42,478 bases of DNA, from the NCBI GenBank assembly GCA_035502655.1, contig DATJUF010000261.1, positions 1 through 42,478 of the forward strand, written 5' to 3'. This document shows, piece by piece, positions 24,077 to 32,400 of the stretch. The stretch comes from DATJUF01 sp035502655 (lineage in GTDB: Bacteria > Desulfobacterota > Binatia > Binatales > Binataceae). The translations under genes were made by a program, and so were the position numbers. Under the pieces are notes generated by a model, which saw nothing but the letters and a program-made list of their open reading frames with translations, ran no database searches and was not told the DNA's origin. The first letter of the stretch is position 1; every line of letters begins with the position of its first letter.

Positions 24077-24734
24077 TGGCTCGCTCCACTGCAAAGCTTG
24101 GAATCTTTGCCGAATGCTTCACGATTACCAATCCACCGTCCGCACCCGGAATCGAGCCCGAAACCACAATCGCATTATCTTCGGGAAGAATATCGACAAC
24201 CTTCAAGTTCATGATTGTCGCCTTCGCGTTACCCATTTGGCCGGCCATCCGCAGACCCTTGCGTACTCGTCCAGGATAGGAACGGTTTCCAATCGAACCG
24301 CCATGGCGAAAATACTCGTGCGTGCCGTGGGAGCCAGGAAAGCCCGCGAAATGATGCCGCTTGATTACACCGGCGTATCCATGTCCCTTCGAGATGCCAG
24401 ACACGTCGACGGGATCGCCAGGTTTGAACACGTCGGCCGCCGCGATCATCTGGCCGAGTTTGAGTTCGGTCTCGCCACGCTGGACAAACTCGCGCGTTGC
24501 GATCCCAGCCGCTACTTCCGCCTTGGCGAAGTGTCCACGCTGAGCTTGAGTTACGCGGGAAAGCTTGCGTTTCCCATAGGTAACTTGAACCGCTTCATAA
24601 CCGTCGATCGGCTTGGTCCGGAGCTGCGTTATCGCACAGGGTCCCAGCTGAATAACTGTCACTGGCCGCACACGCCCAGAGGCGTCACCAACCTGGGTCA
24701 TCCCGAGCTTTTTACCAATCAATCCGCTAAGCAC
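24069..24734 (-). CDS. rplC: 50S ribosomal protein L3, GTG start
   Basis: One of the first proteins in 50S assembly, contacting the peptidyl-transferase centre. I start at the GTG at 24734, four bases after rpsJ stops, giving 221 residues beginning VLSGLIGKKLGMTQVGD, which is the family beginning. The frame is open 50 codons further upstream but only as a shadow of rpsJ. Conserved GSIGNRSYPGRVRKGLRMAGQMG near residues 150-175 is present, including the region where E. coli L3 is methylated at Gln. Confidence 0.94.
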   Translation of the reverse strand: MLSGLIGKKLGMTQVGDASGRVRPVTVIQLGPCAITQLRTKPIDGYEAVQVTYGKRKLSRVTQAQRGHFAKAEVAAGIATREFVQRGETELKLGQMIAAADVFKPGDPVDVSGISKGHGYAGVIKRHHFAGFPGSHGTHEYFRHGGSIGNRSYPGRVRKGLRMAGQMGNAKATIMNLKVVDILPEDNAIVVSGSIPGADGGLVIVKHSAKIPSFAVERANG

Positions 24735-24738
24735 AGGC

Positions 24739-25047
24739 CTACTCGAGCTTGATCTCGACGTCGACGCCGGCAGCCAAGTCGAGCTTGCCCAAAGCGTCAA
24801 TCGTCTGTTGAGTCGGTTCCAGCACGTCGAGCAAACGCTTATGCGTGCGAATCTCGAAATGCTCCCGCGATTTTTTATCGACATGGGGCGAGCGGTTAAC
24901 CGTGAAGCGCTCGACCCGCGTGGGTAACGGAATCGGACCCGCCACCCGCCCGCCGGTACGCCGGATCGTATCCACGATCTCGCGCACCGATTGGTCGAGG
25001 AGCCGGTGATCGTACGCCTTGAGGCGGATCCGAATCTTATCGTTCAT
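24739..25047 (-). CDS. rpsJ: 30S ribosomal protein S10 (NusE)
   Basis: S10 is a head protein that also binds NusB and NusG, linking ribosome to transcription. The ATG at 25047 gives 102 residues (MNDKIRIRLKAYDHRLLDQ), the standard length. A TTG four codons upstream at 25059 is better spaced from a GGGAG ribosome site, so the true N-terminus may carry four more residues. Conserved PLPTRVERFTVNRSPHVDKKSREHFEIRTHKRLLD is intact. It lies 68 bases after tuf, so any S10 leader is very short. Confidence 0.94.
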   Translation of the reverse strand: MNDKIRIRLKAYDHRLLDQSVREIVDTIRRTGGRVAGPIPLPTRVERFTVNRSPHVDKKSREHFEIRTHKRLLDVLEPTQQTIDALGKLDLAAGVDVEIKLE

Positions 25048-25115
25048 CCTGTCAGCCAATTCCGAACTCCCACCTTGAGCCGCACAACCTTATTGCCGCA
25101 TCCGGCCGGCCGGCT

Positions 25116-26315
25116 TTACTTCAACACTTTCGAAACGACGCCGGCGCCGACCGTACGACCGCCCTCGCGAATCGCGAAACGCAGTCCCTGCTCCATCGCG
25201 ACCGGTGTGATCAGCTCGCCAACGACATTGATATTGTCGCCCGGCATAACCATTTCTGTGCCTTCCGGCAGCGTTACCACACCGGTAACGTCGGTCGTAC
25301 GCAAGTAGAACTGTGGGCGGTAGCCGTTAAAGAAGGGCGTATGGCGCCCGCCTTCTTCTTTGGTCAAGACGTAAACCGAACCCTCAAAACGGGTATGAGG
25401 CGTGATTGACCCGGGCTGCGCAAGCACCTGTCCGCGCTCGATTTCCTCACGCTTGAGGCCGCGCAGAAGCACACCGATATTATCACCCGCCTGGCCCTCA
25501 TCCAGAATCTTGCGGAACATCTCGACACCCGTGACCACCGTTTTCGTGGTGTCGCGAAAGCCGACGATCTCGACTTCTTCGCTGACCTTGACCTTGCCAC
25601 GCTCGACTCGGCCGGTGACCACCGTACCGCGTCCGGAGATCGAGAACACGTCCTCAATCGGCATCAGAAACGGCTTGTCGGTCTCGCGGGCAGGCTGCGG
25701 AACGTAGCTGTCAACCGCGTCCATCAGTTCAAGAATTGGCTTGCAATTCGGACAATCATCCTTGCCGCATCCGCATTCGAGCGCTTTCAACGCACTGCCG
25801 CGAATTACCGGCACATCGTCGCCTGGGAACTCATACTTCTTCAGCAGGTCACGAACTTCCAGTTCGACCAGGTCGAGCAGTTCAGGATCGTCCACCATAT
25901 CGACTTTGTTCATGAACACGACAATCGATGGCACCCCAACCTGGCGGGCGAGCAGGATATGCTCGCGCGTCTGCGGCATCGGGCCATCGTTCGCGCCGAC
26001 CACCAAGATCGCACCGTCCATCTGGGCGGCGCCAGTGATCATGTTCTTGATATAGTCGGCATGACCGGGGCAATCGACGTGCGCATAATGCCGATTCTTG
26101 GTCTCGTATTCGACGTGCGCGATTGCAATCGTAATACCGCGTTCGCGCTCCTCGGGCGCCTTGTCGATCTGGTCGAAGGCCGTGAAATTCGCCAGCTTCT
26201 TGGATGACAGGACTTTCGTAATCGCCGCGGTCAGTGTGGTCTTACCGTGGTCAATGTGGCCTATCGTGCCAACGTTCAGATGCGGTTTGTTGCGCTCAAA
26301 TTTGGCCTTACCCAT
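25116..26315 (-). CDS. tuf: elongation factor Tu with a four-Cys insertion
   Basis: EF-Tu delivers aminoacyl-tRNA to the ribosome. GTPase motifs are complete: GHIDHGKT (19-26), DCPGH (81-85), NKVD (136-139) and SALK (174-177). Directly after the last motif lies CGCGKDDCPNC with Cys at 181, 183, 188 and 191, a spacing that could bind a metal; most proteobacterial EF-Tu lack it, whereas I recall similar Cys clusters in several anaerobic and thermophilic lineages. The 399-residue length is normal apart from this insertion. It follows fusA by 27 bases and is the only tuf in the window. Confidence 0.98.
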   Translation of the reverse strand: MGKAKFERNKPHLNVGTIGHIDHGKTTLTAAITKVLSSKKLANFTAFDQIDKAPEERERGITIAIAHVEYETKNRHYAHVDCPGHADYIKNMITGAAQMDGAILVVGANDGPMPQTREHILLARQVGVPSIVVFMNKVDMVDDPELLDLVELEVRDLLKKYEFPGDDVPVIRGSALKALECGCGKDDCPNCKPILELMDAVDSYVPQPARETDKPFLMPIEDVFSISGRGTVVTGRVERGKVKVSEEVEIVGFRDTTKTVVTGVEMFRKILDEGQAGDNIGVLLRGLKREEIERGQVLAQPGSITPHTRFEGSVYVLTKEEGGRHTPFFNGYRPQFYLRTTDVTGVVTLPEGTEMVMPGDNINVVGELITPVAMEQGLRFAIREGGRTVGAGVVSKVLK

Positions 26316-26342
26316 GATCGCTTATCCTCCAGGCTCCCTTTG

Positions 26343-28436
26343 TCATGCCCGGGCGCGCGCTTCAGTATCGCCAGAAGTGCGCGCGGTCAGTTCTTCGTAT
26401 ATTGCCTGCGGCACCGGCTCGTAGACCGCAAACTGCATGGTGTAATTGGCACGGCCCTGCGTGATGGATCGCAGCTTGGTCGCGTATCCAAACATATTCG
26501 CCAGCGGTACGCGCGCACTAATAACCTGCGCCCCCGCCCGGTTCTCCATCTCCTGAATCTTGCCTCTGCGCGAATTCAGGTCACCGATTACTTCACCCAT
26601 GAAGTCCTGCGGCGTTACCACTTCCACTTCCATCACCGGTTCTAGCAAAACCGGACTCGCCTTCTCGCAGGCCTCTTTGAAGGCAATCGAGCCCGCTATC
26701 TTGAACGCGAGTTCCGACGAGTCAACCTCGTGATACTTACCGTCAAGCAGAGCGGCCTTGATGTCGACCATCGGGTAGCCTGCAAGCACTCCGGTCTCCA
26801 TCGCTTCCTTGATTCCTGCCTCGACGGAAGGAATGAAGTTGCGAGGGATCGAGCCACCCTTCGTATCGTCGCTGAACTCGAAGCCAGAGCCTTTGGGCAG
26901 CGGCTCAATTCTCAGTTCAACCACGCCAAATTGGCCGTGGCCGCCAGTCTGCCGGACGAAGCGCCCTTCGGCTGCCGACGCACGCCGGATCGTTTCCCGA
27001 TAAGCCACTTGCGGCTTGCCAATATTCGCGTCGACCTTGAACTCCCGCAGCATCCGGTCGACGATAATCTCCAAATGCAGTTCACCCATGCCTGCGATCA
27101 ATGTTTGAGCGGTCTCGCGATTCACGCTGACACGGAACGATGGATCTTCCTTTGCCAGCTTCTGCAACGCCTCACCAAGCCGCTCCTGATCGACCTTGGT
27201 CTTAGGTTCGATCGCGATTTGAATTACCGGCTCCGGAAACTCAATCGCTTCCAGCACTATCGGATGGGCGGGGTCGCATAGTGTATCGCCCGTAGTCGTA
27301 TCGCGCAAGCCGACCGCGCAAATATCACCGGCGAAAACTTCAGTTATCTCCTCGCGCTTGTTCGCATGCATCTTGACCAAGCGCCCAATTCGCTCGCGTT
27401 TACCCTTGGTCGAATTCAGCACGGACGATCCGCTTTCCAAGCGGCCCGAGTAAATCCGCAGAAAGGTCAACGTACCGATATAAGGATCGGTCATGATCTT
27501 GAATGCTAGCGCTGCGAACGGCGCATCGTCGCGCGGCGAACGCTCTTCAACTTTGTCGCCGTTCTTACCGCTGACCGGCGGCAGATCGATCGGCGACGGC
27601 AGGTAATCCACCACCGCGTCGAGCATCGGCTGCACACCTTTGTTACGGAAGGCCGAGCCCATGATCACTGGAATGAGCTCGATCTTTAGTGTGGCGGCAC
27701 GAATCGCCTTCCTTAATGCTTCCGCGTCGGGTTGCTTGCCTTCGAGATAAAGCTCCATGATCGAGTCATCATGGTCCGAAAGCGCCTCGATCAGTTGATC
27801 GCGGGCGGCGGCGGCCTGCTCGGCCATTCCGGCAGGAATCGGCTCGACCCGGAAATTCGCGCCCAAGCGATCGTCATCCCAAATCAACGCGCGCTGCTCG
27901 ACCAAATCGATGACGCCGCTGAATTTCTCTTCAGCTCCGATCGGAAGCTGCAAAAGAAGAGGCTTGGCCCGCAGCTTTTCCTTAATATCGCTTATGACGC
28001 GCCCGTAATCCGCGCCGACCCGATCCATCTTATTGATGAACGCGATGCGGGGTACGCGATACTTGTCGGCCTGGCGCCAAACGGTTTCAGATTGCGGCTC
28101 GACCCCGCCAACCGCGCAAAAGACCGCGACTGCGCCGTCCAGCACGCGCAGGCTCCGCTCGACTTCGATCGTGAAATCGACGTGGCCGGGTGTATCGATG
28201 ATATTGATACGCTGGTCACGCCAGAAACAGGTCGTAGCGGCTGAGGTGATCGTGATCCCGCGCTCCTGCTCCTGGACCATCCAATCCATCGTCGCTGTGC
28301 CTTCATGCACCTCGCCGATCTTGTAGTTGATCCCAGTATAATAGAGCACGCGTTCGGTCGTCGTCGTTTTACCGGCATCGATATGGGCCATGATGCCGAT
28401 ATTGCGGACTCGTTCTATTGGTGTTTCACGCGCCAT
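26343..28436 (-). CDS. fusA: elongation factor G
   Basis: EF-G drives translocation and, with RRF, ribosome recycling. The 697-residue protein has the GTPase motifs AHIDAGKT (17-24), DTPGHVDF and NKMDR, and the later domains III-V, including TGGHGQFGVVELRIEP and the C-terminal LRSITQGRANYTMQFAVYEPVP. Length and domains indicate the canonical EF-G1 rather than a specialised paralog. It starts 17 bases after rpsG. Confidence 0.98.
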   Translation of the reverse strand: MARETPIERVRNIGIMAHIDAGKTTTTERVLYYTGINYKIGEVHEGTATMDWMVQEQERGITITSAATTCFWRDQRINIIDTPGHVDFTIEVERSLRVLDGAVAVFCAVGGVEPQSETVWRQADKYRVPRIAFINKMDRVGADYGRVISDIKEKLRAKPLLLQLPIGAEEKFSGVIDLVEQRALIWDDDRLGANFRVEPIPAGMAEQAAAARDQLIEALSDHDDSIMELYLEGKQPDAEALRKAIRAATLKIELIPVIMGSAFRNKGVQPMLDAVVDYLPSPIDLPPVSGKNGDKVEERSPRDDAPFAALAFKIMTDPYIGTLTFLRIYSGRLESGSSVLNSTKGKRERIGRLVKMHANKREEITEVFAGDICAVGLRDTTTGDTLCDPAHPIVLEAIEFPEPVIQIAIEPKTKVDQERLGEALQKLAKEDPSFRVSVNRETAQTLIAGMGELHLEIIVDRMLREFKVDANIGKPQVAYRETIRRASAAEGRFVRQTGGHGQFGVVELRIEPLPKGSGFEFSDDTKGGSIPRNFIPSVEAGIKEAMETGVLAGYPMVDIKAALLDGKYHEVDSSELAFKIAGSIAFKEACEKASPVLLEPVMEVEVVTPQDFMGEVIGDLNSRRGKIQEMENRAGAQVISARVPLANMFGYATKLRSITQGRANYTMQFAVYEPVPQAIYEELTARTSGDTEARARA

Positions 28437-28453
28437 ACAAAAAACTTCTTCGA

Positions 28454-28924
28454 CTACCAGCGGTAATGGGCGAAGGCGCGATTTGCCTCCGCCATCCGAT
28501 GGGTGTCTTCGCGTTTCTTAACCGCCCCTCCGCGATTTCCGGCCGCCTCGAGAATCTCGTTGGCGAGCCGCTCTTTCATTGACTTTTCACCCCTCGACCG
28601 CGCCGCTGTCACCAGCCAGCGCATCGCCAATGAAGAACGGCGAACGGGACGTACTTCGACTGGCACCTGATAGTTGGCGCCGCCGACCCGCCGCGATCGC
28701 ACTTCGACTGCCGGCCGCACATTGTCGAGGGCACGCTTGAATGTCGCCAGGCCATCCTCTTTCGCGCGCTCGGCCACAAGATCGAGGGCGCCATAGAGCA
28801 TCCGTTCGGCGACCGATTTCTTGCCCCGTTCCATCACGACGTTAACGAACTTGGCGACGGTACGGTCGTGAAATTTGGGATCCGGGAAAACTTCCCGGAT
28901 ACGGGCTTGTCCTTTGCGCGACAT
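28454..28924 (-). CDS. rpsG: 30S ribosomal protein S7
   Basis: S7 initiates 30S head assembly and represses the str operon in E. coli. The 156-residue protein shows VNVVMERGKKSVAERMLYGAL and the RRVGGANYQVPVEVRPVRR segment, with the C-terminal MAEANRAFAHYRW helix that reaches the E site. ATG at 28924, 11 bases after rpsL. Confidence 0.98.
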   Translation of the reverse strand: MSRKGQARIREVFPDPKFHDRTVAKFVNVVMERGKKSVAERMLYGALDLVAERAKEDGLATFKRALDNVRPAVEVRSRRVGGANYQVPVEVRPVRRSSLAMRWLVTAARSRGEKSMKERLANEILEAAGNRGGAVKKREDTHRMAEANRAFAHYRW

Positions 28925-28935
28925 AGTTGCTCCTG

Positions 28936-29307
28936 CTACTTGGGCTTTTTGGAGCCATATTTGGAGCGGCTCTTACGGCGGTCCTGCACACCGATCGAAT
29001 CGAGCGTGCCGCGAATCACGTGATAGCGCACGCCCGGCAAATCTTTGACGCGGCCGCCGCGAATAAGCACCACCGAGTGCTCCTGCAGGTTATGGCCAAC
29101 ACCAGGAATATAAGTATTGACCTCGTATCCGTTCGATAGCCGCACGCGAGCGACCTTGCGCAGGGCCGAGTTCGGTTTCTTGGGCGTAGTGGTTTTGACC
29201 TGAGTGCAGACGCCACGCTTTTGTGGTGAGCCCTGCAACGCTGGCGCGCTCATCTTATATCTCTTCTTGACACGCGCAGCGCGGATCAATTGATTTATCG
29301 TCGGCAC
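28936..29307 (-). CDS. rpsL: 30S ribosomal protein S12, GTG start
   Basis: S12 sits at the decoding centre. The 123-residue protein has TTPKKPNSALRKVARVRL with the accuracy-determining Lys and the later loop GGRVKDLPGVRYHVIRG with its own conserved Lys and Pro, both in the common streptomycin-sensitive form. The GTG at 29307 gives the invariant beginning PTINQLIRAARVKKR. It opens the str block 184 bases after rpoC, behind a strong terminator, so a promoter is expected in that gap, although I could not identify one confidently. Confidence 0.97.
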   Translation of the reverse strand: MPTINQLIRAARVKKRYKMSAPALQGSPQKRGVCTQVKTTTPKKPNSALRKVARVRLSNGYEVNTYIPGVGHNLQEHSVVLIRGGRVKDLPGVRYHVIRGTLDSIGVQDRRKSRSKYGSKKPK

Positions 29308-29430
29308 GTTCCTTAACTCTATCCCTCGCGGCGCCCGTCAGTCAGACGGCATCGCAAACCAGCAATCTAATCACGTTTCCGGCTATCCGCCCTTTCGCGA
29401 AACCTGAAGCGATTCTCGGTTCCAAGCAAA

Positions 29431-29458
29431 CCCCCAAGGGCGCACAAGCCCTTGGGGG
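29431..29458 (-). terminator. strong hairpin terminator between rpoC and rpsL
   Basis: A perfect 11-bp GC-rich inverted repeat (29431-29441 with 29448-29458, six-base loop) followed on the minus strand by TTTGCTTGG. It lies 33 bases beyond the rpoC stop. It should end or attenuate rpoBC transcripts and separate them from the str genes. The T tract is short, so read-through is possible. Confidence 0.8.
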
Positions 29459-29491
29459 AATCTAATCTCTTACAGGAGGCCGACTGCTTCG

Positions 29492-32400
29492 TCAATCTCC
29501 CACGGCTGCCATCGCATTTTGTTCGGCTTTATCCAATTCCTCGCCAGCGGGCGTACCCTCAACCTTCACTTCCATTCGATTGTACTGCGGCAGTCCAGTG
29601 CCGGCCGGAATCAGACGACCCATGATCACGTTTTCCTTGAGTCCGATCAGGCGGTCAACTTTTCCATTGATTGCGGCTTCAGTCAGCACCCGCGTAGTCT
29701 CCTGGAACGAAGCTGCCGAGATAAAGCTTTCTGTCGACAACGAGGCCTTGGTGATTCCTAGCAGTAACGGCTCCGCGATGGCCGGCTCGCCACCTTTCAT
29801 CAATACGCGGCCGTTCTCCTCGTCGAAACGCCATTTCTCAGTCTGATCGCCGACCAGGAAATCGGTATCACCGACCTCTTTGATTCGCACCCGCCGCAAC
29901 ATCTGGCGCACGATCACCTCGATATGCTTGTCGTTGATCCGCACACCTTGCAGCCGGTAGATTTCCTGGATTTCATCAACCAGGTACTTCGCCAACGCCT
30001 TTTCGCCGAGGATCGTCAGGATATCATGCGGGTTCGACGAGCCTTCCATCAGCGGTTCGCCGGCCTTGATAATATCGCCTTCGTGAACCCCGATATGCTT
30101 GCCCTTCGGAATCAGGTATTCGCGCGGCTGGCCGACTTCGGGTGTCACCACCACCTTGCGTTTACCCTTGGTATCCTTCCCGAATGACACCTGGCCGTCG
30201 ATTTCGGAAATGACTGCGAATTCCTTGGGCTTGCGCGCCTCGAACAGTTCTGCAACCCGCGGCAAGCCGCCAGTGATGTCCTTGGTTTTGGTGGTTTCGC
30301 GCGGGATCTTGGCAATCACCTCGCCAGCGTCGACGTGCGTACCCTCTGCCACCGCGATATACGCGCCGATCGGCAAATAATACCGCGCGTAGTTCTCGCT
30401 GTTCTCGAGCTTGGCAGTTTTGCCACTCTCATCCTTGATCGAAATACGCGGGCGTACGTCGAGTTCCTTAAATTCGACAATAACATTTGAGCGGGCGCCG
30501 GTGCGTTCATCGACCCGCTCCTCCATCGTCTTGCCTTCGATAATATCGCCGTACTTAACTGTGCCGGCCAGTTCCGTGATGATCGGAGTAGTGTACGGAT
30601 CCCATTCAGCAATCAATTCGCCCGGCTTGACGCGCTCGCCGTCCGCCTTGCGCAGCTTGGCGCCGTAAACCAGCGGGTAGCGCTCACGCTCACGTTCGCG
30701 TGCTGGGCCGCCAGACTCATTCTGGACGACCGCAGTAATCGCCACTTCGCCATGACGCGTCATCACGACCAGGCTTCCATCGTGGCTCGGCACTGTCTTG
30801 ACGTTATGCAGCCGCACGAGGCCCTCGTTGCGCGCCTCCAGCGTCGTCTGCTCCGCGCGGCGGCTGGCCGTACCGCCGATATGGAACGTGCGCATCGTAA
30901 GCTGCGTACCCGGTTCGCCGATCGATTGTGCGGCCATGATCCCGATCGCTTCACCCATGTTCACTTGATGTCCACGGCCGAGGTCACGCCCATAACACTT
31001 GACGCATACTCCCTGGCGCGACTGGCAGGTCAGCACTGAGCGAATCTTGACGCGTTCAAGACCCGCGTCCTCGATCTGCACGACCTTGTCCTCATCAATC
31101 ATGTCGTTGGCCTTGATGAGAACTTCGTTGGTGAATGGGTCGCGGATATCTTCCAAAGCCACGCGGCCCAGTACGCGGTCGCCCAAGCCCTCGATTACTT
31201 CGCCACCTTCGACCAGCGGGGTCATCTCGATACCGTCGAGCGTGCCGCAATCGTCTTCGGTGATAATCGAATCCTGCGCCACGTCGACCAGCCGCCGCGT
31301 CAGATAGCCAGAGTTGGCTGTCTTGAGGGCGGTGTCCGCCAAACCCTTGCGCGCGCCATGCGTCGAGATGAAGTACTGCAGCACGGTCAGGCCTTCACGG
31401 AAATTGGCAGTGATCGGCGTCTCGATTATCTCGCCTGAAGGTTTAGCCATCAGGCCGCGCAAGCCTGCCAGTTGCCGTATCTGCTGTTCCGAACCGCGCG
31501 CGCCTGAATCCGCCATGATGAAGATCGGATTGAACGACGGCCCGACCACGTCCAAGCCCTTATCGTCTTTACCATAGACCTGAGTGGCAAGACCCTTCAG
31601 TACCGCACCGCCGATCTCATCCTGCACCTCGGCCCAGATATCGACGACCTTGTTATAACGCTCGCCGTCAGTGATGACGCCGTTATTATACTGTTTCTGG
31701 ATTTCGCTGACCTGCTTCTGCGCCTGCTCGAGCAACTGCGCTTTTTGTGGCGGAATCGTCATGTCCTTGATCGAGATTGAGATTCCCGCGCGCGTAGCGA
31801 ACTCAAAGCCCACGTCCTTCAAGCGGTCGGCGAAGATGACCGTCGCTTTGTTACCGGCCCGGCGATAAACCAAATCGATCAGGTTGCCAAGCTCTTTCTT
31901 TTTCATGGTGCGGTTCACTTCGGCAAACGGCACCTCCGGCGGCACAATTTCGTAGAGCAGAATGCGGCCGACTGTAGTCTCGACCCGTTCCGGCTCGCCC
32001 TCATGGATGACACCGTTGCTATGCGGAGCGGACGGACGCCCGTCCTCATCCTCAGCGACGGCCGCCTGGCCGCTCGTATGCATCCGTACGGTGACTCGCG
32101 CATGCAAATCGATCGCGCCATGGTCATAGGCGATCCGCACTTCCGCAGGTGAAGCAAAGACTCTTCCCTCGCCTCGTGCCAGCGGACGTTCGCGCGTCAT
32201 GTAATAGAGGCCGAGCACCATATCTTGCGTCGGCACGATAATCGGCTTGCCGCTGGCCGGCGACAGGATATTGTTGGTCGACATCATCAGGGCGCGCGAC
32301 TCGACCTGCGCCTCAATCGACAGCGGAATATGCACTGCCATCTGATCGCCGTCGAAGTCGGCGTTATAGGCCACGCAGACCAGCGGATGGAGCTGAATTG

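Noticed and set aside
23844..24752. A 302-codon plus-strand open frame across rplD and rplC
   Set aside because: Antisense shadow of two well-supported genes; no ribosome site or family resemblance.
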